A stretch of DNA of 9,958 nt from CAYSQW01 sp964433135 (GTDB taxonomy: Bacteria > Acidobacteriota > Aminicenantia > Aminicenantales > Aminicenantaceae), in NCBI GenBank assembly GCA_964433135.1, contig CAYSQW010000078.1:1-9958 (forward strand), given 5' to 3'. Shown here in pieces: positions 1 through 5,061 of this stretch. Position numbers and translations under genes: made by a program. How positions within the stretch are numbered: the stretch's first letter is position 1; each line of letters begins with the position of its first letter. The notes under the pieces are model-generated. The model worked only from the letters and a program-made list of their open reading frames with translations. It made no database searches and was not told the origin of the DNA.

Positions 1-42
1 GTTTAAATGCGGCTTCGTGCGCTCAAACTTTTCCTTCGCCAT
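1..42 (-). CDS. tuf: Elongation factor Tu, N-terminal 14 codons (runs off window)
   Basis: The reverse strand reads MAKEKFERTKPHLN, the characteristic N-terminus of bacterial EF-Tu, the GTPase that delivers aminoacyl-tRNA to the ribosome. Only the first 14 codons are in the window; the G domain and the rest lie beyond position 1. The start is fixed by a strong Shine-Dalgarno AGGAGG (reverse strand, 50-55) seven bases before the ATG. The gene is the last visible member of a tRNA-tuf transcription unit, 52 bases downstream of tRNA-Thr(GGU), so it is probably co-transcribed with the four tRNAs from the promoter at 686-714. Identification rests on a short peptide, but the peptide and the context agree. 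Confidence 0.93.
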   Translation of the reverse strand, partial: MAKEKFERTKPHLN

Positions 43-94
43 GCTCTTGCCTCCTATCCTTTGGATTCATCTTTTCTTGCTAAAGAATTTCCAA

Positions 95-167
95 AGCCCA
101 CGACCAGACTTGAACTGGTGACCCCGTCCTTACCAAGGACGTGCTCTACCGACTGAGCTACGTGGGC
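95..167 (-). tRNA. tRNA-Thr (anticodon GGU)
   Basis: The reverse strand folds as a complete cloverleaf. The acceptor arms are gcccacg and cgtgggc, the anticodon stem cgtcc/ggacg encloses loop TTGGTAA (anticodon GGT), and the T loop is ttcaagt. The discriminator base is U and no CCA is encoded, so CCA must be added after transcription. It is the fourth tRNA of the unit and lies directly before tuf, as thrT does before tufB in E. coli. Confidence 0.96.
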
Positions 168-185
168 AACCATAATCTTATAAAA

Positions 186-258
186 AGCGGGAAACGGGAC
201 TCGAACCCGCGACAAATGGCTTGGAAGGCCATTGCTCTACCAACTGAGCTATTCCCGC
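186..258 (-). tRNA. tRNA-Gly (anticodon UCC)
   Basis: The reverse strand folds as a cloverleaf with perfectly paired acceptor arms gcgggaa/ttcccgc. The anticodon stem atggc/gccat encloses loop CTTCCAA (anticodon TCC), and the T loop is ttcgagt. The discriminator is U and CCA is not encoded. It lies 18 bases before tRNA-Thr(GGU) and 6 bases after tRNA-Tyr, a spacing that fits processing from one precursor. Confidence 0.97.
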
Positions 259-264
259 ATAAAA

Positions 265-347
265 TGGGCAGGGGAGGATTCGAACCTCCGTAGGATTGCT
301 CCAGCGGGTTTACAGCCCGCCCCATTTAACCACTTTGGTACCTGCCC
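265..347 (-). tRNA. tRNA-Tyr (anticodon GUA)
   Basis: This is a class II tRNA of 83 bases on the reverse strand. The acceptor arms are gggcagg/cctgccc, the anticodon stem gcggg/cccgc encloses loop CTGTAAA (anticodon GTA), and a long variable arm precedes T loop ttcgaat. The long variable arm is expected for bacterial tRNA-Tyr. The discriminator is A and CCA is not encoded. Confidence 0.97.
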
Positions 348-453
348 ACTCATAGACAATTCCTTCGCTGAACTCATTTGATTATTTTCAGCATTTTCGC
401 GTATTTGGCCAGGTTCTCCGCCTGTTTAAGCCTAACCGAGTCCTTCTTTTCAA
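348..453 (-). other. 106-base spacer between tRNA-Thr(UGU) and tRNA-Tyr
   Basis: This spacer is far longer than the others in the unit (6 and 18 bases). On the reverse strand one frame is open from inside the upstream tRNA to TGA and reads FEKKDSVRLKQAENL then AKYAKMLKIIK, a lysine-rich, helix-like composition. No start codon with a ribosome binding site is visible, so no gene is called. It may be a remnant of a displaced coding segment, or chance. Confidence 0.3.
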
Positions 454-526
454 AGCCAGCGAGAGGATTCGAACCCCCGACCCGCTGATTACAAATCAGC
501 TGCTCTACCGGCTGAGCTACGCTGGC
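454..526 (-). tRNA. tRNA-Thr (anticodon UGU)
   Basis: The reverse strand folds as a cloverleaf with perfect acceptor arms gccagcg/cgctggc. The anticodon stem gctga/tcagc encloses loop TTTGTAA (anticodon TGT), and the T loop is ttcgaat. The discriminator is U and CCA is not encoded. It is the first tRNA of the unit, in the position of thrU in E. coli. Confidence 0.97.
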
Positions 527-679
527 ACAGGTTTTTAGCGAGAAGTCTAGCAGAGGTATTCTTATGATGTATTGGGATTAATCAAAAAAATTGAAACTTC
601 GACTTCCTCGCACCTCTGTTTTGTTGAGCCGACTCTGCACCGGGCTCTTCAGTAATCCAGGAAAAAACAAAAATCTACC
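527..679 (-). promoter_or_regulatory. Leader of the tRNA-tuf transcript
   Basis: If transcription begins about 6-8 bases after the -10 box at 686-691, the primary transcript carries a leader of about 150 bases before the first tRNA. The leader contains a 7-base inverted pair, CAGAGGT at 551-557 and ACCTCTG at 612-618, which would close a loop of about 54 bases. It also contains a short GAGCC/GGCTC stem. The pairing is seen; a role in processing or antitermination is inference. Confidence 0.4.
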
Positions 680-685
680 TTCGCC

Positions 686-714
686 ATACTATATGACTTT
701 ATATTTTTTGTCAA
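686..714 (-). promoter_or_regulatory. Sigma-70-type promoter for the tRNA-tuf operon
   Basis: The reverse strand shows -35 TTGACA (709-714), a spacer of exactly 17 bases and -10 TAGTAT (686-691). The sequence just after the -10 box is GC-rich (GGCGAAGG), the type of discriminator associated with stringent (ppGpp) control of stable-RNA promoters. It points at the tRNA cluster, and no gene intervenes. The box match is seen; stringent control is inferred from family knowledge. Confidence 0.8.
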
Positions 715-754
715 GATACATTTTCTACATTTTTCATAGCCAAATAACGGCGGA

Positions 755-790
755 TTTTCCTGAGGAAAACGTGGACGCCGGGCAACCGGC
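755..790 (-). terminator. Possible weak terminator after the sigma/anti-sigma/CpxP-like operon
   Basis: Just after the stop codon at 796, the reverse strand carries a 5-base GC stem GCCGG/CCGGC with loop TTGC (777-790). A second hairpin TTTTCC-TCA-GGAAAA (755-769) follows. The first stem lacks a clean T-run directly after it, so this is a weak candidate. It would separate the operon from the tRNA promoter, which starts 40 bases further on. Confidence 0.35.
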
Positions 791-795
791 TCCGC

Positions 796-1311
796 TCAAT
801 CAGGGCGGATATCTTTGGGAGAGCGCGTTCGGCGCTGTAGGCTGCGGGCTCGGTTCAGATTTTCCCGCAGGCTCTGATAAAAATCCTGAGAGAACAGGAC
901 ATATCGGGCCTGTTGTTCCAGCGTAAGACGTCCTTCCAGAAATGACTCGAACTCCCCATCGATGTCCCGCAGACGCTGTTTGAGACGTTTGATGTTTTCC
1001 AACTCCGTTTTCAGATCCTGTTCCTCCGGATCGTTCATATCCGTCAACCGTCTTATCTTTTTCATTCGATCGCGGATTCGGATGTTGATATCCCGTTTTT
1101 CTCTTTCGATCCTTGCGACCCTTGGAAAAATCAACGCCGTTTGCTCTTCAGTCAATTCCAGCGCCTGAGTCATTCGCAGCATCATGAGCGTGATGATGTT
1201 TTCCCGGGTTTTTTGCCTCAAAGCACGGTTCTGGGCGAATCCGGGCATAATCCCCATGATAACGATCATTGCGATTCCAATAAATGCCATCCCGGGTCTC
1301 GTCCTTTTCAT
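796..1311 (-). CDS. CpxP/Spy/CnrX-like periplasmic helical protein (LTxxQ type)
   Basis: This 171-residue protein has an N-terminal signal peptide (basic residues 2-5, hydrophobic stretch about 8-22, likely cleavage near FAQ at 25-27). The mature part is almost all charged helix. It contains LELTEEQ (51-57) and LTLEQQ (129-134), the paired LTxxQ-like signatures of the CpxP/Spy periplasmic chaperone and sensor family, separated by a Lys/Arg/Glu-rich coiled-coil-like hairpin (about 63-120). Members buffer misfolded envelope proteins or sense metal or envelope stress. There is no His and no Cys in the whole chain, so a CnrX-like His metal site is absent; a Met cluster lies at 43-47. A strong AGGAGG six bases before ATG fixes the start and overlaps the stop of the anti-sigma gene, implying coupled translation. 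It is probably the periplasmic input or output of the sigma circuit upstream. The exact ligand is unknown. Confidence 0.75.
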   Translation of the reverse strand: MKRTRPGMAFIGIAMIVIMGIMPGFAQNRALRQKTRENIITLMMLRMTQALELTEEQTALIFPRVARIEREKRDINIRIRDRMKKIRRLTDMNDPEEQDLKTELENIKRLKQRLRDIDGEFESFLEGRLTLEQQARYVLFSQDFYQSLRENLNRARSLQRRTRSPKDIRPD

Positions 1312-1321
1312 CGTCAGCCTC

Positions 1322-1912
1322 CTAAGAGTTCAAATCTTTCTTAAGCTCGGAAGAGATCACGGCCCACTCCTCATCCGTAATGACTTCCCCCCAGATGGAA
1401 TGTCGCCAAGGTGCGGGACCCATCCCCGCTTCATCCTCCAGGGAAATATCGAGCGATGCCAGGATCAATGTATCGAACATTTCTTCCAACTCGCGGTCGG
1501 CGCCGATCTCCTCATACACATGGGTAAGCGCCTCATCATAGGATAGAACGAAGGAATATGTTTGCGGAACGCTTTCATATCCATTCCGTCGGGTAAACAG
1601 CCATGCCCCAACCAAGATAAGCGCCGAAGCCGAAACCGCAACCCACCGCCATGCCGGTGGCCGTCTCACGGCCCCGGATTCACTTTCCATCTCCCGCCGA
1701 AGAATACCGGAGAACTCACGGGCCGTGGGTTCCGGAATCTCCGGGGATATCCAGCGTCCGGTTTCCGCCCGGATCCGATCCAACCCCTCCCGGTAAGAGC
1801 GGCATGCGGGGCATGCCCGCAGATGGCGTTCCAAGATCACTTCCCGCCGCGGAGACAGCTCTCCGTCGAGAGCATCGGATATCCATTTTTCCATACGCCG
1901 GCATTTCATCAT
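1322..1912 (-). CDS. Transmembrane zinc-finger anti-sigma factor (zf-HC2)
   Basis: This 196-residue membrane protein is predicted to hold the neighbouring ECF sigma factor inactive. The cytoplasmic N-terminus has the ZAS/zf-HC2 motif H30-x3-C34-x2-C37 (sequence HLRACPAC) with an additional C4, the usual zinc ligands. Residues 90-106 form one transmembrane helix preceded by Arg residues. Residues 107-196 are an acidic, probably periplasmic domain with no motif I recognise. The start ATG (1912) overlaps the sigma TGA as ATGA, a typical coupling junction. A second ATG at 1909 is better spaced from GGAGGG (1915-1920) and may be the real start; an ATG further upstream at 1999 lies inside sigma and is unlikely. 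The long periplasmic tail suggests signal reception there, possibly through the CpxP-like protein encoded next. The release mechanism (proteolysis or binding) is not visible. Confidence 0.88.
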   Translation of the reverse strand: MMKCRRMEKWISDALDGELSPRREVILERHLRACPACRSYREGLDRIRAETGRWISPEIPEPTAREFSGILRREMESESGAVRRPPAWRWVAVSASALILVGAWLFTRRNGYESVPQTYSFVLSYDEALTHVYEEIGADRELEEMFDTLILASLDISLEDEAGMGPAPWRHSIWGEVITDEEWAVISSELKKDLNS

Positions 1913-2511
1913 CGCCCTCCCTCGATAAAAGAGCCCAATCTCGCCTGCAGCCTTTTCCGGGCTCGATGCATGCGCCAGGAGACCGTCTTCTCCGAACACT
2001 TGAGAGCAAACGCCGCCTGCTTATGACTCAATCCTTCAAACTCCACCAACATGAAGGCCGCCCGGTAAACGGCCGGAAGCGATTCGATGGCCCGGTCAAG
2101 ATGATTTTTCAGTTCGCTGTTCAGCATCCGTTTCTCAGGTTGAAATACCGTTCTGCTGCCCAGGCCGTCAGACGTGAGCGGGAACACCCGATCCCGGCGT
2201 CGCGTGGATTCGGTTCGGGTTTTCTTCAGAAAATTCAGGGTCCGGTTAACGGCGATACGATAGAGCCAGGTGTAAAAACTTGAATTCCGTTTAAACCGCG
2301 GCAGGGATCGAAAAGCCCGCAGAAATGTTTCCTGCAGCAGATCGGCCGTATCGCAGTGATCGCGCGTCATCCTCATGATCATGTGATAGATCTTCGCCTG
2401 ATAATGCTCGGCCAGTCGCGTGAACGCATCGACATCTCCCTGCTGAGCCTTCAGAACCAGATCGGATTCGGGAAAATCCTCCATTATTTTGATTCCAAAT
2501 ACATTAGACAT
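1909..2511 (-). CDS. ECF (sigma-70 group 4) RNA polymerase sigma factor, RpoE-like
   Basis: This protein of up to 200 residues has the two-domain ECF layout. Region 2 spans about 18-97, including the core-binding segment DLLQETFLRAF (57-67) and FYTWLYRIAVN (79-89) of the -10-recognition part. Region 4 spans about 131-192, with helix-turn-helix LSHKQAAFALKCSEKTVSWRMH (161-182) for -35 recognition. There is no region 1 or 3, as usual for ECF factors. It directs polymerase to a stress regulon and is presumably controlled by the zf-HC2 protein encoded immediately downstream. The start is uncertain: ATG 2511 has no well-placed ribosome site, and ATG 2484 (MEDFPESDL) matches the usual N-terminus and also lies downstream of a TATAAT box. 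Divergent to purB. ECF operons are often autoregulated, but I see no clear ECF-type promoter here. Confidence 0.93.
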   Translation of the reverse strand: MSNVFGIKIMEDFPESDLVLKAQQGDVDAFTRLAEHYQAKIYHMIMRMTRDHCDTADLLQETFLRAFRSLPRFKRNSSFYTWLYRIAVNRTLNFLKKTRTESTRRRDRVFPLTSDGLGSRTVFQPEKRMLNSELKNHLDRAIESLPAVYRAAFMLVEFEGLSHKQAAFALKCSEKTVSWRMHRARKRLQARLGSFIEGGR

Positions 2512-2513
2512 TC

Positions 2514-2519
2514 ATTATA
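2514..2519 (-). promoter_or_regulatory. Possible -10 box upstream of the ECF sigma gene
   Basis: The reverse strand has a perfect TATAAT at 2514-2519, only two bases before the first candidate start codon (2511). No good -35 lies 16-18 bases upstream (GAGAAA). If it is real, transcription would begin near 2507 and the usable start would be ATG 2484. The evidence is a single hexamer. Confidence 0.3.
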
Positions 2520-2574
2520 AGGAATCCTTTGATTTATTTCTCTTAATCTCTTCAGATGCAAGCGGTCCGGCAGA

Positions 2575-2603
2575 TTGACATCACCGTGTCTTGTTGTTAT
2601 GAT
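2575..2603 (+). promoter_or_regulatory. Sigma-70-type promoter for the purine cluster
   Basis: There is a perfect -35 TTGACA (2575-2580), a 17-base spacer and -10 TATGAT (2598-2603). The expected transcript start is near 2610, about 26 bases before the purB ATG. The leader is therefore too short for a purine riboswitch. I see no PurR-like palindrome. Confidence 0.82.
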
Positions 2604-2635
2604 TCCGTTTCACTCCATGTGAAAGGGTTTTTTCC

Positions 2636-3937
2636 ATGATAGAAAGGTATACCCGCCCCGAAATGGGAGCAATTTGGACGGATCAGAACCGCTTCCAGAA
2701 ATGGCTCGATGTAGAGATGGCCGTTTGTGAAGTCTGGAGCGAATTGGGAGAGATCCCCCCCGACGCCTTGAAACGAATCAAGCGGGATGCCGCTTTCTCG
2801 GTCGCACGCATCGATGAGATCGAGCGCGTCGTCAAGCATGACGTCATCGCGTTTCTCACGTCCATCGCTGAGAATATCGGAGAGGATTCCCGATATATTC
2901 ATTTGGGATTAACCTCTTATGATGTCGTGGACACGGCCCTCTCGCTGTTGATCAAGGAGTCGCTTCTTAAAATCCGTAAGGATTTAACGGCTTTCAACCG
3001 GATCCTCCGTGACACCGCAAAAAAGTACAAGAAGACGGCGATGGTAGGACGCACTCATGGCGTTCACGCGGAACCGATCACCTTCGGCGTGAAGATCCTT
3101 GTTTGGTATGAAGAGGTCAAGCGGCACCTCCTGCGTCTCGAACGGGCGCTGGAGACCATCAGCTGCGGCCGCATCGCCGGGGCTGTCGGTACCTTTATCC
3201 ATCTTGATCCCCAGATCGAGGTCAAAGCACTGGCCAAGCTGCAGCTCCAACCCGCGAAGGCGTCCACTCAAGTCCTTCAGCGGGACCGGCATGCGGAAGT
3301 GCTCGGCGTACTGGCTCTCATCTGCGCTTCGCTCGATAAATTCGCCCAGGAAATTCGTCATCTTCAGAAAACCGAAGCCCTGGAGTTGGAAGAACCGTTT
3401 ACCAAGGGGCAGAAAGGCTCCTCCGCCATGCCCCATAAAAAGAATCCGGTGCGCACGGAACGCGTTTCAGGCCTAGCGCGGATCGTAAAATCCAATTTGC
3501 AGGTGGCACTGGAAAATATTCCGCTCTGGCATGAGCGGGACATTTCGCATTCCTCAGCGGAACGCGTCATCTTCCCCGACAGCTTCATCATCACGGATTA
3601 CCTGCTGGCGGAAATGAGCGACATCATAAAAAAATGGAACGTTCACACCGATCGGATGCGGGAAAATATAGAACTGACCCGAGGCCTGGTGTTTTCCCAG
3701 CGCGTCCTGCTGGCTCTCACCCGCAAAGGCCTGTCCCGAGAGGAAGCCTACCTTCTGGTGCAGCGGAACAGTCTGAAAGCATGGGAGGATGAGCTTCACC
3801 TTAAAGATCTTCTGCTCGCCGACACGGGCGTCACGGAACACCTCTCGGCGGATGAGATCGACGCCTGCTTCTCGCTTGATCCGTACCTGGATAAGATCGA
3901 CTACATGTTTGACAGGGTGTTTAACGATGAAAGTTAG
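2636..3937 (+). CDS. purB: Adenylosuccinate lyase
   Basis: PurB cleaves SAICAR to AICAR plus fumarate in de novo purine synthesis, and adenylosuccinate to AMP plus fumarate; it is a cytoplasmic homotetramer of the fumarase/aspartase superfamily. The 433-residue length is normal for the short (B. subtilis-like) type. Visible motifs are KHDV with H68, SRYIHLGLTSYDVVDT with H89, GRTHGVHAEP with catalytic H141, and the superfamily signature GSSAMPHKKNP (261-271) carrying the catalytic serine loop. The start follows AAAGGG after a spacer of about 10 bases and begins MIERYTRPEMGAIW, the usual N-terminus. It is the first gene of the purine cluster, about 26 bases after its promoter, and its last 11 bases overlap purS. 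No anomalies seen. Confidence 0.98.
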   Translation: MIERYTRPEMGAIWTDQNRFQKWLDVEMAVCEVWSELGEIPPDALKRIKRDAAFSVARIDEIERVVKHDVIAFLTSIAENIGEDSRYIHLGLTSYDVVDTALSLLIKESLLKIRKDLTAFNRILRDTAKKYKKTAMVGRTHGVHAEPITFGVKILVWYEEVKRHLLRLERALETISCGRIAGAVGTFIHLDPQIEVKALAKLQLQPAKASTQVLQRDRHAEVLGVLALICASLDKFAQEIRHLQKTEALELEEPFTKGQKGSSAMPHKKNPVRTERVSGLARIVKSNLQVALENIPLWHERDISHSSAERVIFPDSFIITDYLLAEMSDIIKKWNVHTDRMRENIELTRGLVFSQRVLLALTRKGLSREEAYLLVQRNSLKAWEDELHLKDLLLADTGVTEHLSADEIDACFSLDPYLDKIDYMFDRVFNDES

Positions 3938-4169
3938 AGTTTTGGTTTCATTCAAGGACAGTGTGCTGGATCCCCAGGGGCAAACCGTAAAAAACGCGCT
4001 GCATACCCTCGGTTACGACTGCGTTCGGGATATCCGGCAAGGCAAGGTTTTCGAAATCGAACTGCCTGATATTTCCCATAAAGAGGCCGCAGATATCGTT
4101 CCCGAGATGGCGGATAAGGTTCTGGCAAATCCCATCATCGAGAAATTCGATTGGGAAATAATCGAATAA
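3927..4169 (+). CDS. purS: Phosphoribosylformylglycinamidine synthase subunit PurS
   Basis: This 80-residue protein begins MKVRVLVSFKDSVLDPQGQTVKNAL and continues with LGYDCVRDIRQGKVFEIEL, the recognisable PurS pattern. The family forms small alpha/beta dimers that bridge PurQ and PurL in FGAM synthase and help pass ammonia between them. The length is normal (about 80-85). The start lies inside the end of purB (11-base overlap, different frame) with AGGG about 8-9 bases upstream, so translation is probably coupled to purB. The gene is followed by a 140-base gap before purQ, unusual because purS and purQ are often adjacent or overlapping. Its presence fits the small-type PurL encoded downstream. 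Confidence 0.96.
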   Translation: MKVRVLVSFKDSVLDPQGQTVKNALHTLGYDCVRDIRQGKVFEIELPDISHKEAADIVPEMADKVLANPIIEKFDWEIIE

Positions 4170-4309
4170 TCCGCGAAATCCCCGTCGCATCCCCGACAAA
4201 AATAAGAAGGGAGCGGGTATTCGGTTTCGGATGGAGACAATACAGCGGGCCGCCGCAGGCCGCGGAGAGGGATTCCTCCCGGGTCTTTATTTTATTATAG
4301 AGGATTAAC
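4170..4309 (+). promoter_or_regulatory. Structured purS-purQ intergenic leader
   Basis: This 140-base gap has no reading frame worth calling. It contains a GC hairpin GCGGGCC/GGCCGC (4245-4263, one bulged base, six-base loop), then GGGA-TTCC-TCCC (4269-4280), then T-rich sequence tctttattttatta (4284-4297) directly before the purQ ribosome site AGAGGA. The arrangement resembles a weak terminator or attenuator. The second stem is only 4 bp, so function is uncertain. No known riboswitch class is recognised. Confidence 0.4.
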
Positions 4310-5017
4310 ATGAAATTCGGAGTCGTCGTTTTCCCGGGATCCAACTGTGATTATGACACCTATTACACCCTCAAGAACGTTTTTCGGCAGGAAACGGTTT
4401 TTCTTTGGCATAAAGACCGGGACCTGCAGGATGTCGACTGCGTCCTCCTGCCCGGAGGATTCTCCTATGGAGATTATCTGCGGTCCGGAGCCATCGCCCG
4501 CTTTTCCCCTCTGATGAGGGAATTGGAAGCGTTCGCGGCTTCCGGAGGGTTCGTTCTCGGCATCTGCAACGGATTCCAGGTCCTGCTCGAACTCGGGCTG
4601 CTGCCGGGCGCAATGCTGAGAAATAAAGGCTTAAAATTCCTCTGTCAGTTCGTTCACATAAGAATCGAAAACGAAAGGACTCCCTTTACCGGAAGCGGGC
4701 GAAAAGGACAGACGCTGAAGATACCCATCGCTCATTTTGACGGAAACTACTTCGTCGATCCCGAAGCCCTGGCCGAATTGGAAAACAACAACCAGGTGAT
4801 CCTTCGCTATTCCGATCCCGCGGGAAACATCACCGAAGAGGCCAACATCAACGGATCGCTGCACAACATCGCCGGTATCTCCAATCGAAAGGGGAATATC
4901 CTCGGAATGATGCCCCACCCCGAGAGGGCGTCGGAATCCTTCCTAGGGAGCGACGACGGACGAATCATATTTGAATCCATGATCCAAGCCTGCCTTTCGC
5001 GACGATCGGAACGATAG
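4310..5017 (+). CDS. purQ: Phosphoribosylformylglycinamidine synthase, glutaminase subunit PurQ
   Basis: PurQ is the class I glutamine amidotransferase subunit of FGAM synthase; it hydrolyses glutamine and supplies ammonia to PurL. The 235-residue chain shows VVVFPGSNCDYD at the N-terminus, LPGGFSYGDYLRSGAIA (47-63), the nucleophile elbow GICNGFQ with C86, and MPHPE with H203 and E205 of the catalytic triad. The length is normal for stand-alone PurQ. ATG 4310 has AGAGGA five bases upstream. It lies 140 bases after purS and 44 bases before purL, all on the same strand. All three triad residues are present, so the enzyme should be active. No anomalies seen. Confidence 0.98.
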   Translation: MKFGVVVFPGSNCDYDTYYTLKNVFRQETVFLWHKDRDLQDVDCVLLPGGFSYGDYLRSGAIARFSPLMRELEAFAASGGFVLGICNGFQVLLELGLLPGAMLRNKGLKFLCQFVHIRIENERTPFTGSGRKGQTLKIPIAHFDGNYFVDPEALAELENNNQVILRYSDPAGNITEEANINGSLHNIAGISNRKGNILGMMPHPERASESFLGSDDGRIIFESMIQACLSRRSER

Positions 5018-5061
5018 TCGCTCATGGGCGGGAGGAAGACGTAACAGGATGCGGAGCGACC

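Noticed and set aside
591..926. Plus-strand open frame of 111 codons across the tRNA-operon promoter
   Set aside because: It crosses the minus-strand promoter and the 3' end of the CpxP-like gene and shows no domain or ribosome site.
1913..1999. Upstream ATG giving the anti-sigma factor 29 extra residues
   Set aside because: It lies inside the sigma factor gene, adds sequence before the zinc finger not typical of the family, and the ATGA junction with GGAGGG provides a better start.
1562..2283. Plus-strand open frames antisense to the sigma and anti-sigma genes
   Set aside because: Pro/Arg-rich translations typical of antisense frames in GC-rich genes; the minus-strand frames have clear domains.
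2604..2635. Riboswitch controlling purB
   Set aside because: The leader from the predicted transcript start is only about 26 bases, too short for a purine or related aptamer.
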